NCBI RefSeq assembly: GCF_040049295.1
Contig: NZ_JBDZDQ010000001.1
Coordinates: 806,001 to 870,000 of the forward strand
Direction: 5' to 3'
DNA: 64,000 bases
From: Sphingomonas sp. KR3-1
GTDB taxonomy: Bacteria; Pseudomonadota; Alphaproteobacteria; Sphingomonadales; Sphingomonadaceae
In this document: positions 17,160 through 25,494 of the stretch, piece after piece
Layout: each line of letters starts with the position of its first letter
How positions within the stretch are numbered: the stretch's first letter is position 1
The notes under the pieces: generated by a model
What the model saw: the letters and a program-made list of their open reading frames with translations, nothing else
Told to the model about the DNA's origin: nothing
Database searches by the model: none
Position numbers and translations under genes: made by a program

Positions 17160-17810
17160 TTACTTCATCAGACCGCGGATGAAGCCGATCAGGCCGGTCT
17201 GGCGCGAGCGCTTGAGCCGCTCGGCGTTGAGAATCGTGTGGACCGAGCGATAGCATTGGTCGACATCGTCATTGACCAGCACATAGTCATAGCCGTCCCA
17301 ATGGCTGACCTCGGCGGCCGCGCGCGCCATGCGGGCGTCGATCACTTCGATCGAATCGGTCGCGCGGTTGACCAGGCGCTGGCGCAGCTCGACGAACGAG
17401 GGCGGCAGGATGAACACCCGGACCACGTCGCCGCCGGCGAGCTGGAACAGCTGCTGCGCGCCCTGCCAGTCGATGTCGAACAGCACGTCGCGGCCCGTAT
17501 CGAGGATCTCCTCCACTGTCGTGCGCAGCGTGCCGTAGCGGTGGTTGAACACGTGCGCCCATTCGAGGAACTCGTGGTTATTCGCGATTTCGCGGAAGCG
17601 CTCGAGATCGACGAAATGATAGTCGACGCCGTCCACCTCGCCCGGGCGCATCGGCCGGGTGGTGACGGATACGGACATCTGGAGATGCTCGTCGGCGGCG
17701 AGCAGCTTGCGCGCGATCGTCGACTTGCCGGCACCCGAGGGCGAGGAAAGCACGAACAGCACGCCGCGTCGCTTGAATCCGTGCGGGTCGGTCTCGGTAG
17801 AATGGGGCAT
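17160..17810 (-). CDS. gmk: Guanylate kinase
   Basis: It phosphorylates GMP to GDP with ATP. The 216-residue protein has the P-loop SSPSGAGKST, the GMP-binding signature SVSVTTRPMRPGE followed by VDYHFVD, and the LID region VNRATDSIEV. ATG 17810 is preferred over GTG 17834. The C-terminal TGLIGFIRGLMK extends beyond the catalytic core and coincides with a short hairpin-forming repeat also found at 16816-16860. Confidence 0.96.
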   Translation of the reverse strand: MPHSTETDPHGFKRRGVLFVLSSPSGAGKSTIARKLLAADEHLQMSVSVTTRPMRPGEVDGVDYHFVDLERFREIANNHEFLEWAHVFNHRYGTLRTTVEEILDTGRDVLFDIDWQGAQQLFQLAGGDVVRVFILPPSFVELRQRLVNRATDSIEVIDARMARAAAEVSHWDGYDYVLVNDDVDQCYRSVHTILNAERLKRSRQTGLIGFIRGLMK

Positions 17811-17846
17811 GGGTGCCTTTGGCGTGGGACTCACGTCCCCGTCAAG

Positions 17847-18062
17847 CTAGGACCGGACGATGCGCACGCGCCGTTTCGGGAAAATCAGCCGCCAGACGAA
17901 GCGCAGCACCAGGAACAGTGCCGCCAGCACCCAGCCGATCGGGCCCATCCGCGCCAGCATCCGCTCGACGCCGAGCCCGATCAGCGCGCCCTTCACGCCG
18001 CCCTTGCCGTCCTCGCGGTCGATGCGGTTGCCGATAAAGGCAGCGAGGAGCTTGCCGATCAT
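17847..18062 (-). CDS. Small membrane protein, second of a tandem pair
   Basis: This 71-residue protein starts with MIGKLLAAFIGNRIDREDGK. A Gly-rich stretch (GGVKGALIGLGVE) and one membrane helix (MGPIGWVLAALFLVLRFVW) follow, with a very basic C-terminus. It shares the IGNRIDRxDGxGG core with the gene upstream and overlaps that gene by ATGA (18059-18062). Function unknown. Confidence 0.8.
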   Translation of the reverse strand: MIGKLLAAFIGNRIDREDGKGGVKGALIGLGVERMLARMGPIGWVLAALFLVLRFVWRLIFPKRRVRIVRS

Positions 18063-18253
18063 GCCACTTCCTGGCGGCTTTTCGTGAAGTGGCGATACGC
18101 ATAGGCTGCGCCGCCGATCACCAGCGCGGCGGGGACGATCTTCTTGGCGGCCTTCCAGCTCAGCACGCCGGCGATCGTGCCGAGCGTACCGCCCTCACCG
18201 TCGCGACGGTCGATGCGGTTGCCGATCCAGCCTGCGATTGCGTCCCCGATCAT
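18059..18253 (-). CDS. Small protein, first of a tandem paralogous pair
   Basis: A 64-residue protein from ATG 18253 with a GGGAG site. It begins MIGDAIAGWIGNRIDRRDGE, then GGTLGTIAGVLSW, a hydrophobic segment (KIVPAALVIGGAAYAY) and a basic end. The N-terminal half parallels that of the next gene, which suggests local duplication. No known domain. Confidence 0.8.
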   Translation of the reverse strand: MIGDAIAGWIGNRIDRRDGEGGTLGTIAGVLSWKAAKKIVPAALVIGGAAYAYRHFTKSRQEVA

Positions 18254-18307
18254 GGTTGCTCCCTGCGTAAATGGTTCAGGAACGGAAGCGATTGAAACGG
18301 CATCAGG

Positions 18308-18450
18308 TTCCCCTCCCTGCAAGGGAGGGGTTAGGGGTGGGTTGCGAGCGCAGCGAGCTCTCGCCAGCGCCAGAAAAGAAAAGGCCGGGCATCGAGCCCG
18401 GCCTTTTCTAACCCACCCCCTTGATCCCCTCCCTTGCAGGGAGGGGAGAA
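18308..18450. repeat. Intergenic inverted repeat with central bidirectional terminator
   Basis: Outer hairpins (cccctccctgcaagggaggg and ccctcccttgcagggagggg) flank ttaggggtgggtt / aacccaccccc. Near the right end, aaaaggccgggc-atcga-gcccggcctttt (18379-18407) is a classic bidirectional terminator. It matches 39859-40005 in layout and lies upstream of the small-protein pair and downstream of fumC. Confidence 0.85.
18379..18407. terminator. Bidirectional intrinsic terminator
   Basis: A 12-bp stem (aaaaggccgggc / gcccggcctttt) with a 5-base loop gives T-runs on both strands. On the minus strand it can end the fumC transcript. Confidence 0.9.
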
Positions 18451-18456
18451 GTTGTT

Positions 18457-19845
18457 TCACCGCCCGATCATCGTCTCGGGGCGAACATATTGGTCGAAGG
18501 TCGCTTCATCGACGAGGCCGAGCGCCAGCCCGCTCTCCTTGAGCGTCAGGCCCTTCTCGTGCGCGTTCTTGGCGATCTTCGCCGCGGCGTCATAGCCGAT
18601 CGCCGGCGCGAGCGCGGTCACCAGCATCAGCGAGCGGTCGACCAGCGCCTTGATCTGGCTCTCGTTCGCCTCGATCCCGTCGACGCAGCGCTCGGCGAAG
18701 CTGGTCATGCCGGTGGAGAGCAAAGCGATCGAGCGCAGCACGTTCGCGCCGATCAGCGGCATGAACACGTTGAGCTCGAAATGGCCCTGCATGCCGCCGA
18801 CAGTCACCGCCTGGTTGTTGCCGATCACCTGCGCCGCGACCATCGTCAGCGATTCGCACTGGGTCGGGTTGACCTTGCCCGGCATGATCGAGCTGCCCGG
18901 CTCGTTGGCCGGCAGCGACAGCTCGCCCAAGCCCGAGCGCGGGCCCGAGCCAAGGAAGCGGATGTCGTTGGCGATCTTGTTGAGCGCCACCGCCAGCGTG
19001 TTGAGCGCGCCCGAGAAGAAGACGAGGCCGTCCTTGGCCGCGAGCTGCTCGAACTTGTTCGGGGCCGGCTCGAACTGGGTGCCGGCGATATCCGTGATCG
19101 CCGCCGACATGTCCTCGGCCCAGCCTTCCGGCGCATTGAGCCCGGTGCCTACCGCGGTGCCGCCGATCGCCAGCTTGCGCAGATTGCCGTTGAGCGAACC
19201 CTCGATCCGCGCCTTGCAGCTGATCAGCTGGGCGGCATAGCCCGAGAATTCCTGGCCGAGCGTCAGCGGCGTCGCGTCCTGGGTGTGGGTGCGGCCGATC
19301 TTGATGATGTGGTCCCAGGCCTCGGCCTTGGCGGTCAGCGAGGCGGTGAGCTGGTCGAGCGCGGGAATCAGCTGGTCGCGCGTCGCCAGCACAGCGGCGA
19401 CGTGCAGCGCGGTCGGGAAGCTGTCGTTCGACGACTGGCTCATGTTGACGTGATCATTGGGGTGCACCGGCGACTTGCCGCCCTTGGTGCCGGCGAGCAC
19501 GAAGTTCGCGCGGCCGGCGATGACTTCGTTGACGTTCATGTTGGTCTGGGTGCCCGAGCCGGTCTGCCAGATCACCAGCGGGAACTGGTCGTCGAGGTCC
19601 CCCGCGACAATCTCCTGCGCCGCCGCCTCGATCGCGTCGGCGATCTTGGTGTCCATGCCGTGCTTGCGATTCACCCGCGCCGCGGCCTGCTTCACGATCG
19701 CCTGGGCGTGGACGATGCCGAGCGGCATGCGCTCCATCGCGCCGAACGGGAAATTCTCGATCGAGCGCTGGGTCTGGGCGCCCCAATAGCAATCGGCGGG
19801 GACTTCGATCGCGCCGATCGAATCGGTTTCGGTACGGGTGGTCAC
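18457..19845 (-). CDS. fumC: Fumarate hydratase, class II
   Basis: This TCA-cycle enzyme interconverts fumarate and malate without an Fe-S cluster. It is 462 residues, the normal length. The superfamily signature [15 protein letters not shown] is present, as are [28 protein letters not shown] and the active-site region [14 protein letters not shown]. The start is GTG 19845 with a gagga site 9 bases upstream. It is monocistronic, with a terminator in the repeat downstream. Confidence 0.97.
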   Translation of the reverse strand: MTTRTETDSIGAIEVPADCYWGAQTQRSIENFPFGAMERMPLGIVHAQAIVKQAAARVNRKHGMDTKIADAIEAAAQEIVAGDLDDQFPLVIWQTGSGTQTNMNVNEVIAGRANFVLAGTKGGKSPVHPNDHVNMSQSSNDSFPTALHVAAVLATRDQLIPALDQLTASLTAKAEAWDHIIKIGRTHTQDATPLTLGQEFSGYAAQLISCKARIEGSLNGNLRKLAIGGTAVGTGLNAPEGWAEDMSAAITDIAGTQFEPAPNKFEQLAAKDGLVFFSGALNTLAVALNKIANDIRFLGSGPRSGLGELSLPANEPGSSIMPGKVNPTQCESLTMVAAQVIGNNQAVTVGGMQGHFELNVFMPLIGANVLRSIALLSTGMTSFAERCVDGIEANESQIKALVDRSLMLVTALAPAIGYDAAAKIAKNAHEKGLTLKESGLALGLVDEATFDQYVRPETMIGR

Positions 19846-19968
19846 GCTTGGCTTCCTCTATCCTGTCGCCTGCCGGCGGAGTCCCGCGCGCTCTAGCCGC
19901 TCCCCCGCGGCGTTTCCAGAGCACGGAATTTCCTGCGCCGTTAACCAACCATCCGCTTCTGGCCGACT

Positions 19969-20634
19969 ATGAGTAAATCGATGCACGCGAATGCACCCAT
20001 TTTCGGCCGGGGGATGACGGAACGCCCGCCGCGCAAGAACTTGCTGCTCTCCGCCACGATCGAGGCGGACGGGCTGAAGGTCGCCGTGCGGATCCGCAAC
20101 CTCTCCGAAGGCGGCGCGATGCTCGACGGTTCGGTGCTGCCGCGCCCGTGCACCAAGCTGGTGCTGCGCCGCGCGGAGATCGAGATGGGCGCCCGAGTCG
20201 TTTGGCAGGGCGCCGGGCGCTGCGGCGTCGCCTTCGACACCAGCGCCGTCACCGTCGAGGAATGGGTGTCGGGCAATCGCTCGGCGAGCTTCAACGGCTT
20301 CCACGGCCAAGCACGCGTCGACGCCATCCAGGACGCGGTGCGCAGCGGCGCGGCGCTGCCGGCAGAGCCCGAGGCGCCGGCCGGGCCGTCGCTCGCCGAT
20401 CTCGGCACGCGGCTGGTCGAGGAGATCCACCATGTCCGCGAACTGCTGGATTCTCTCGGCGAGCAGCTGATCGACGATCCGCATGTGATCGCCACGCACA
20501 TGGCATCGCTGCAGAATCTCGACCGCGCCAGCCAGATCCTCGATCATCTGGGCAACATCCTCGGCGCCGACGATCCCGCCGCCGCAGTCGACGCGGTGGC
20601 GATGCAGGAATTGCGCGCACGCCTGATGCGCTGA
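19969..20634 (+). CDS. PilZ-domain protein
   Basis: A 221-residue cytosolic protein. Residues ~15-105 form a PilZ domain with RPPRKNLLLSA in place of the usual RxxxR, and RIRNLSEGGAML matching the D/NxSxxG motif that binds cyclic-di-GMP. The C-terminal ~100 residues are helical, with no recognised domain (DLGTRLVEEIHHVRELLDSL...). The shortened arginine motif makes c-di-GMP binding uncertain. It is divergent from fumC and convergent with sspB. Confidence 0.82.
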   Translation: MSKSMHANAPIFGRGMTERPPRKNLLLSATIEADGLKVAVRIRNLSEGGAMLDGSVLPRPCTKLVLRRAEIEMGARVVWQGAGRCGVAFDTSAVTVEEWVSGNRSASFNGFHGQARVDAIQDAVRSGAALPAEPEAPAGPSLADLGTRLVEEIHHVRELLDSLGEQLIDDPHVIATHMASLQNLDRASQILDHLGNILGADDPAAAVDAVAMQELRARLMR

Positions 20635-20668
20635 AATCGCCGATACCGGCCTTGCGGCCGGGGCCAGC

Positions 20669-21154
20669 TTACTTCTTCCGCTTGAAATCCACCGAGACGA
20701 CGTTCGAGCCGTCGTCCGTCGGCTTGACCGCCGGACCGTCATTCTCCGCCTCTTCGTGCTGCGGATCGGGCTCGTCGCCGCTGTCGGCCGCCTGGAAGCG
20801 CAGCTCGAAGTTCACCGCCGGGTCGTGGAAGCCGGTGATCGCCGAGAAGGGAATGTTGAGCATCGCCGGCACCTGGTTGAAGCTCAGGCCGACCGAGAAC
20901 TTGTTGTCGTCGACCTTCAGGTCCCAGAAGCGGTGCTGCATGACGATGGTCATCTCGTCCGGGAAGCGCTCGATCAGGCGCTGCGGGATGTCAACCCCGG
21001 GCGCATGCGTCTTGAAGGTGATGTAGAAATGATGGCCGCCGGGCAGGTTGCCCGTCTCGGCGACGGTGCCGAGCACGCGGCCGACCACGGCGCGCAGGGC
21101 TTCCTGCACGATCTCATCATAGGGAATCAAGCTATCGGGCACGTTGCCAGTCAT
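20669..21154 (-). CDS. sspB: ClpXP adaptor SspB (alpha type)
   Basis: This protein delivers ssrA-tagged and other substrates to ClpXP. The 161-residue sequence shows the folded substrate-binding domain ([53 protein letters not shown]), an acidic linker and the C-terminal ClpX-docking tail [14 protein letters not shown] 21154 follows AAGGGG. It is divergent from hisB across ~70 bases that must hold both promoters. Confidence 0.94.
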   Translation of the reverse strand: MTGNVPDSLIPYDEIVQEALRAVVGRVLGTVAETGNLPGGHHFYITFKTHAPGVDIPQRLIERFPDEMTIVMQHRFWDLKVDDNKFSVGLSFNQVPAMLNIPFSAITGFHDPAVNFELRFQAADSGDEPDPQHEEAENDGPAVKPTDDGSNVVSVDFKRKK

Positions 21155-21225
21155 GCCCCTTGGGTAGCGCACGGAGCCGCACGGTCAAGATTGCATGCGC
21201 GGCAACCATCGTTATGTGGGTGCCG

Positions 21226-21813
21226 ATGCGCACCGCCACCGTAAGCCGCAAGACGAGCGAGACCGCCGTCGACGTCACCGTCAACCTGGACGGGACGGGA
21301 GCCTATTCCGTTTCGACGGGGATTGGCTTCTTCGATCATATGCTCGAGCAGCTCAGCCGCCATTCGTTGATCGATCTCGACGTGAAGACGGTGGGCGACC
21401 TCCATATCGACCAACACCATACGGTGGAGGATACCGGGCTGGCGATCGGCGAGGCCGTGGCCAAGGCACTCGGCGACAAGAAGGGCATCCGCCGCTATGC
21501 CGACGCGCTCTCGCCGATGGACGAGACGCTGACCCGCGTCGCGATCGACATTTCCGGGCGCCCCTTCCTCGTGTGGAAGACCGAATTCTCGCAGAAGCGC
21601 CTCGGCGAGATGGACACCGAGATGTTCGAGCACTGGTTCCACTCGTTCGCGCAGACCGCGGGCGTGACGCTGCACGTCGAGACGCTTTACGGCACCAACA
21701 ACCACCATATCGCCGAAGCCGCGTTCAAGGGCCTGGCCCGCGCGCTGCGCGAAGCGGTCGAGATCGATCCGCGCAAGGCCGATGTGATACCCTCGACCAA
21801 GGGCGTGCTGTGA
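21226..21813 (+). CDS. hisB: Imidazoleglycerol-phosphate dehydratase
   Basis: This Mn-dependent enzyme converts IGP to imidazole-acetol phosphate in histidine synthesis. At 195 residues it is the monofunctional form. Metal-binding motifs [12 protein letters not shown] and [14 protein letters not shown] are present, and [13 protein letters not shown] marks the N-terminal half. Candidate starts are ATG 21226 and ATG 21214; 21226 fits family length. A weak promoter-like TTGCAT...TATGTG (about 21191-21218) lies just upstream. It overlaps hisH by 4 bases. Confidence 0.96.
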   Translation: MRTATVSRKTSETAVDVTVNLDGTGAYSVSTGIGFFDHMLEQLSRHSLIDLDVKTVGDLHIDQHHTVEDTGLAIGEAVAKALGDKKGIRRYADALSPMDETLTRVAIDISGRPFLVWKTEFSQKRLGEMDTEMFEHWFHSFAQTAGVTLHVETLYGTNNHHIAEAAFKGLARALREAVEIDPRKADVIPSTKGVL

Positions 21814-22415
21814 GCGCCATAGCGCTGATCGATTACGGCGCGGGCAATCTCTACTCGGTGCACAACGCGCTGAAGGCGGCGGGCGCGGCGAACATCGCGG
21901 TTACCGCCGATCCCGAGGCAGTGCTCAAGGCCGACCGGATCGTGCTGCCGGGCGTCGGCGCGTACGGCGCCTGCGCGGCGGGGCTGCGCGTCATCCCCGG
22001 CATGGTCGAGGCGCTGAACACCCGCGTCCGCCAGCAGGGCGCGCCGTTCCTCGGCGTCTGCGTCGGCATGCAGCTGATGGCCGATGCCGGTGAGGAGATG
22101 GGCACGCACCCCGGTCTCGGCTGGATCCCCGGCACCGTCCGCGCGATCGCGCCCGCCCCCGGCGTGCACGTGCCGCATATGGGCTGGAACGATGTCGTCC
22201 CCGCTGCCCCGCACCCGCTGATCGAGGCAGGCGAGGCCTATTTCCTGCACAGCTTCGCCTTCGAAGGCGAGGACGTGCTCGCCACCACCGACCATGGCGG
22301 CCCGGTCACCGCGGCGATCGGCCGCGACAACATGATCGGCGTCCAGTTCCACCCCGAAAAGAGCCAGCGCTACGGCATTGCGCTGGTCGAGAGATTCCTA
22401 GCATGGCGCCCCTAG
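21810..22415 (+). CDS. hisH: Imidazole glycerol phosphate synthase, glutaminase subunit
   Basis: It supplies ammonia from glutamine to HisF. The 201-residue class I amidotransferase has the oxyanion segment PGVGAYGAC, nucleophile elbow [11 protein letters not shown] with the active Cys, and the His/Glu pair in [12 protein letters not shown] 21810 overlaps the hisB stop; the 3' end overlaps hisA by 13 bases. Confidence 0.97.
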   Translation: MSAIALIDYGAGNLYSVHNALKAAGAANIAVTADPEAVLKADRIVLPGVGAYGACAAGLRVIPGMVEALNTRVRQQGAPFLGVCVGMQLMADAGEEMGTHPGLGWIPGTVRAIAPAPGVHVPHMGWNDVVPAAPHPLIEAGEAYFLHSFAFEGEDVLATTDHGGPVTAAIGRDNMIGVQFHPEKSQRYGIALVERFLAWRP

Positions 22416-23155
22416 CTTCAGATGGCCTGATCATCTTTCCCGCGATCGACCTCAAGGGCGGGCAGGTCGTCCGCCTCGCCGAGGGCGACATGGACCGCGC
22501 CACCGTCTATGGCGACAACCCCGCTGCCCAGGCCGAGAGCTTCGCACAGGCCGGCGCCGAATGGCTGCACGTGGTCGATCTCGACGGCGCGTTCGCGGGC
22601 GAATCGATCAACGACGCGGCGGTTGCCGCGATCCTTGAGAGCGGCTTTGGCGGTCACATCCAGCTCGGCGGCGGCATCCGCAACCGCGACTCGATCGACC
22701 GCTGGCTTGATCTCGGCGTCGAGCGCGTGGTGATCGGCACCGCGGCGCTGGAGAATCCCGACCTCGTCCGCGAAGCCGCGCGCGACAATCCCGGCCGCAT
22801 CGTCGTCGCGGTCGATGCGCGCGACGGGCTGGTCGCAACGCGCGGCTGGGCCGATGTGTCGGACGTGTCGGTGGTCGATCTCGCCCGCCGCTTCGAGGAT
22901 GCCGGCGTCGCAGCGCTCCTCTTCACCGATGTCGGCCGCGACGGGCTGCTCAAGGGCTGTAACGTCGAGGCGACCGTGGCGCTGGCCCGCGCGGTGTCGA
23001 TCCCGGTGATCGCCAGCGGCGGCGTCACCGATATCGCCGACATTCATGCACTGCGCCCGCACGTCGCCGACGGCGTGGAAGGCGTGATCACCGGCCGCGC
23101 GCTGTACGACGGCCGGCTCGACCTCAAATGGGCGATCGAAGTGGGCAAGGCATGA
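22403..23155 (+). CDS. hisA: Phosphoribosylformimino-AICAR phosphate isomerase
   Basis: It performs the Amadori rearrangement before HisF. This 250-residue (beta/alpha)8 barrel shows the acid/base residues in [14 protein letters not shown] (Asp16) and [11 protein letters not shown], plus phosphate-binding loops QLGGGIRN and [11 protein letters not shown] 22403 lies within hisH; the stop overlaps the hisF start. Confidence 0.97.
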   Translation: MAPLASDGLIIFPAIDLKGGQVVRLAEGDMDRATVYGDNPAAQAESFAQAGAEWLHVVDLDGAFAGESINDAAVAAILESGFGGHIQLGGGIRNRDSIDRWLDLGVERVVIGTAALENPDLVREAARDNPGRIVVAVDARDGLVATRGWADVSDVSVVDLARRFEDAGVAALLFTDVGRDGLLKGCNVEATVALARAVSIPVIASGGVTDIADIHALRPHVADGVEGVITGRALYDGRLDLKWAIEVGKA

Positions 23156-23913
23156 CCGTCCGCGCCCGCGTCATCCCCTGCCTCGACGTGGCGAACGGCC
23201 GCGTGGTGAAGGGCGTCAACTTCGTCGACTTGAAGGACGCCGGCGACCCCGTCGAGCAGGCCCGCGCCTATGACGCCGCCGGGGCGGACGAGCTCTGCTT
23301 CCTCGACATCACCGCCAGCCACGAGGCGCGCGGCACGATCCTCGACGTCGTCCGCCGCACCGCCGAGGTGTGCTTCATGCCGCTCACCGTCGGCGGCGGG
23401 GTACGCAGCGTCGAGGATGCGCGCGCGCTGCTGCTCGCCGGCGCGGACAAGGTCGCGGTCAACTCCGCCGCGGTCTCGCGTCCCGAAGTCGTGGCGGAGA
23501 TCGCCGAGAAGATGGGCAGCCAGTGCGTCGTCGCCTCGGTCGATGCGCGCAAGGTTGCGGGGGGGCGCTGGGAAGTCTTCACGCACGGCGGCCGCAAGCC
23601 GACCGGCATCGACGCCGTGACGCATGCGCTCGCGCTCGCCCATCTCGGCGCCGGCGAGCTGCTGATCACCTCGATGGACCGCGACGGCACCCGCGACGGC
23701 TATGACCTCGAGCTGATCCGCACGATCGCCAACCAGGTGACCGTGCCGGTGGTCGCCTCAGGCGGAGTCGGCAATCTCCAGCATTTGGTCGACGGCATCG
23801 CGCAGGGCCATGCCAGCGCCGTGCTCGCCGCCTCGATCTTCCATTTCGGCGAGGCGAGCATCGCCGACGCGCATGCCGCGCTGGCGGCGGCGGGGATTCC
23901 GGTTCGGTCCTGA
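23152..23913 (+). CDS. hisF: Imidazole glycerol phosphate synthase, cyclase subunit
   Basis: With HisH it forms IGP and AICAR. The 253-residue barrel contains the catalytic Asp in [15 protein letters not shown] and the second in [13 protein letters not shown], plus phosphate loops [10 protein letters not shown] and VVASGGVGN. It ends the tight hisBHAF block; hisE follows after a repeat and a small ORF. Confidence 0.97.
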   Translation: MTVRARVIPCLDVANGRVVKGVNFVDLKDAGDPVEQARAYDAAGADELCFLDITASHEARGTILDVVRRTAEVCFMPLTVGGGVRSVEDARALLLAGADKVAVNSAAVSRPEVVAEIAEKMGSQCVVASVDARKVAGGRWEVFTHGGRKPTGIDAVTHALALAHLGAGELLITSMDRDGTRDGYDLELIRTIANQVTVPVVASGGVGNLQHLVDGIAQGHASAVLAASIFHFGEASIADAHAALAAAGIPVRS

Positions 23914-23914
23914 C

Positions 23915-24069
23915 TCCCTCTACCGCTTTGCGGGAGAGGGACGGCTCGCATCGCGAGCCAGGGTGAGGGTCAATAAGGGGCCACAAGCGCTGCGCCTGCC
24001 GCCCTCACACACCCTCACCCCGGCCTCGCTTCGCTCGACCACCCCTCTCCCGCCATAGCGGTAGAGGGA
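23915..24069. repeat. Long intergenic inverted repeat inside the his locus
   Basis: Arms tccctctaccgct (23915 onward) and agcggtagaggga (to 24069) enclose a second arm set with ggtgagggt / accctcacc. It separates hisF from the 66-codon gene and hisE, and may end or attenuate hisBHAF transcription. Confidence 0.8.
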
Positions 24070-24115
24070 AAAGCGGCTTAACCCTTCCCCAACCCCACCA
24101 CGCTACACCACCCTC

Positions 24116-24316
24116 ATGCTCCGCATCGCCCTCCCCCTGCTGCTCCTCGCCGCGCCGGCCATCGCCGCCGACGAGCCGCCGCATACCGGGCGTGCCGGTA
24201 CGCGCTCGATGCCCGAGCTTTCGGACCTGGCGCTTGCCGCGGTCGCGGCCGGCGGCATCTGGTTCGTCCGCCGCCAGCTGCGCGCGCGCTTCCGCAAGAC
24301 CGCACCCAAGGATTGA
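24116..24316 (+). CDS. Tiny exported protein with PEP-CTERM-like C-terminus
   Basis: A 66-residue protein made almost only of two targeting segments. It has an N-terminal signal peptide (MLRIALPLLLLAAPAIAADE) and a C-terminal SMPELSDLALAAVAAGGIWF helix followed by an Arg-rich end. The latter has the order Pro-Glu motif, hydrophobic helix, basic tail of PEP-CTERM sorting signals, although the motif itself is degenerate. A plain two-helix membrane protein is the alternative. It lies 31 bases before hisE, in the same direction. Confidence 0.65.
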   Translation: MLRIALPLLLLAAPAIAADEPPHTGRAGTRSMPELSDLALAAVAAGGIWFVRRQLRARFRKTAPKD

Positions 24317-24347
24317 CAGGGACGCCCGCCTCCCGCAGCCGGGAGCC

Positions 24348-24665
24348 ATGGCCGATACGCTCGACACGCTTGAACAGACCATCCGCGCCCGCCGCACAGC
24401 GAGCCCGGACAGCTCCTATGTCGCCAGGCTCACCGCCCGAGGCCGCGCCAAGATCGCGCAGAAGCTGGGCGAGGAAGCGACCGAGACCGTCATCGCCGCG
24501 ATCCAGGACGACCGCGAGGAACTGACCAAGGAAGCGGCGGACCTCGTCTTCCACCTGATCGTGCTGCTCGCCGATGCCGGGCTGAGCCTCGATAACGTCC
24601 GCGCCGAGCTGGCGCGGCGCGAGGGCGTGTCGGGGATCGAGGAAAAGGCGAGCCGGCCGGCCTAG
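24348..24665 (+). CDS. hisE: Phosphoribosyl-ATP pyrophosphatase
   Basis: It hydrolyses PR-ATP to PR-AMP, step two of histidine synthesis. The 105-residue MazG-like all-alpha protein has KLGEEATETVIAAIQDDREE and KEAADLVFHLIVLLAD, which carry the metal-binding acidic residues. ATG 24348 has a nearby ccgggag. hisI is not in the window. Confidence 0.95.
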   Translation: MADTLDTLEQTIRARRTASPDSSYVARLTARGRAKIAQKLGEEATETVIAAIQDDREELTKEAADLVFHLIVLLADAGLSLDNVRAELARREGVSGIEEKASRPA

Positions 24666-24743
24666 CCGTCATCCCGCCGAAAGCCGGGATCGCAGGCCGT
24701 ATCGCGCCACCACACGAGATCCCGGCTTTCGCCGGGATGACGG
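24666..24743. repeat. Intergenic inverted repeat (gtcatcccg family)
   Basis: Arms ccgtcatcccgccgaaagcc and ggctttcgccgggatgacgg are nearly perfect complements around a short spacer. It is the same family as 15792-15873, sitting between hisE and the HIT gene. Confidence 0.85.
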
Positions 24744-24773
24744 TTTGCTATTGGATTGGGAAAGGAGCCGCGC

Positions 24774-25151
24774 ATGCCCATCGACGCTACCCAGCCCTAT
24801 GACGAGCAGAACATCTTCGCGAAGATCTTGCGCGGCGAGATTCCGTCGAAAAAGGTGTTCGAGGACGATTTCGCCCTCGCCTTCCACGACATCAACCCGC
24901 AGGCGCCGCACCACATCCTGGTGATCCCCAAGGGCGCCTATGTCTCGTGGGACGATTTCTCGGCCAAGGCGAGCGAGGCGGAGATCGCCGGCTTCGTCCG
25001 TGCCGTGGGACAGGTCGCGCGCGAGGCGGGGTTCGTGGAACCCGGCTACCGGCTGCTCGCCAATACCGGCGTCGACGCGCACCAGGAAGTGCCGCACCTC
25101 CATGTCCATGTCTTCGCCGGCAAGCCGCTGGGGCCGATGCTGGCGCGCTGA
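24774..25151 (+). CDS. HIT family nucleotide-binding protein
   Basis: A 125-residue HINT-type protein with the histidine triad in VPHLHVHVFAGKPLGPML and upstream IFAKILRGEIPSKKVFED. Family members hydrolyse purine nucleoside phosphoramidates. ATG 24774 follows AAAGGAG at good spacing. A location after hisE is common in this lineage; no pathway link is proven. Confidence 0.93.
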   Translation: MPIDATQPYDEQNIFAKILRGEIPSKKVFEDDFALAFHDINPQAPHHILVIPKGAYVSWDDFSAKASEAEIAGFVRAVGQVAREAGFVEPGYRLLANTGVDAHQEVPHLHVHVFAGKPLGPMLAR

Positions 25152-25170
25152 TTCCCGACTTTACCCTGGT

Positions 25171-25260
25171 TTTCCCCGGCGCAGGCCGGGGCCCAGACTA
25201 AGCGAGCGCGGCAAAGGCGCGCGACTCTAAAGACTGGGGCCCCGACCTTCGCCGGGGAAA
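25171..25260. repeat. Intergenic inverted repeat (tttccccggc family)
   Basis: Arms tttccccggcgcaggccggg and ccgaccttcgccggggaaa enclose gcccagact / agactggggc. It follows the HIT gene. Confidence 0.8.
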
Positions 25261-25494
25261 GAAGAGTGTCCGCCCGCTTCTCCACCCCCGTGCGACGCCA
25301 TCCTCTCCGGAATACCGCCCTCGCCACCCTCTCGGCAACTTCCGCCAAGCCCTGCCCCCACGACTCGCCGCTTTCGTAGCGCTAAAGCGGCACTTGGGGG
25401 CACTAAAGCATTGCCTCCCCCGGTTTTGCGGCTAGGCTCGCGCCTTTCATCAAGACGGGGGCGGCGGACGAACCGCCGCTAAGGGGACCATTTC
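25261..25494. other. Leader/promoter region of the permease gene
   Basis: This 230-base stretch without a credible gene is notable for a direct repeat CTAAAGC at 25382-25388 and 25403-25409, exactly 21 bases apart. It ends with an aagggga ribosome-binding site before the permease ATG. No convincing -35/-10 pair or riboswitch is visible. Confidence 0.4.

Noticed and set aside
16816..17256. A 146-codon frame ending in the gmk-like repeat
   Set aside because: Its sequence over 16905-17084 is out of frame with the clearly real small membrane gene and has no start signal.
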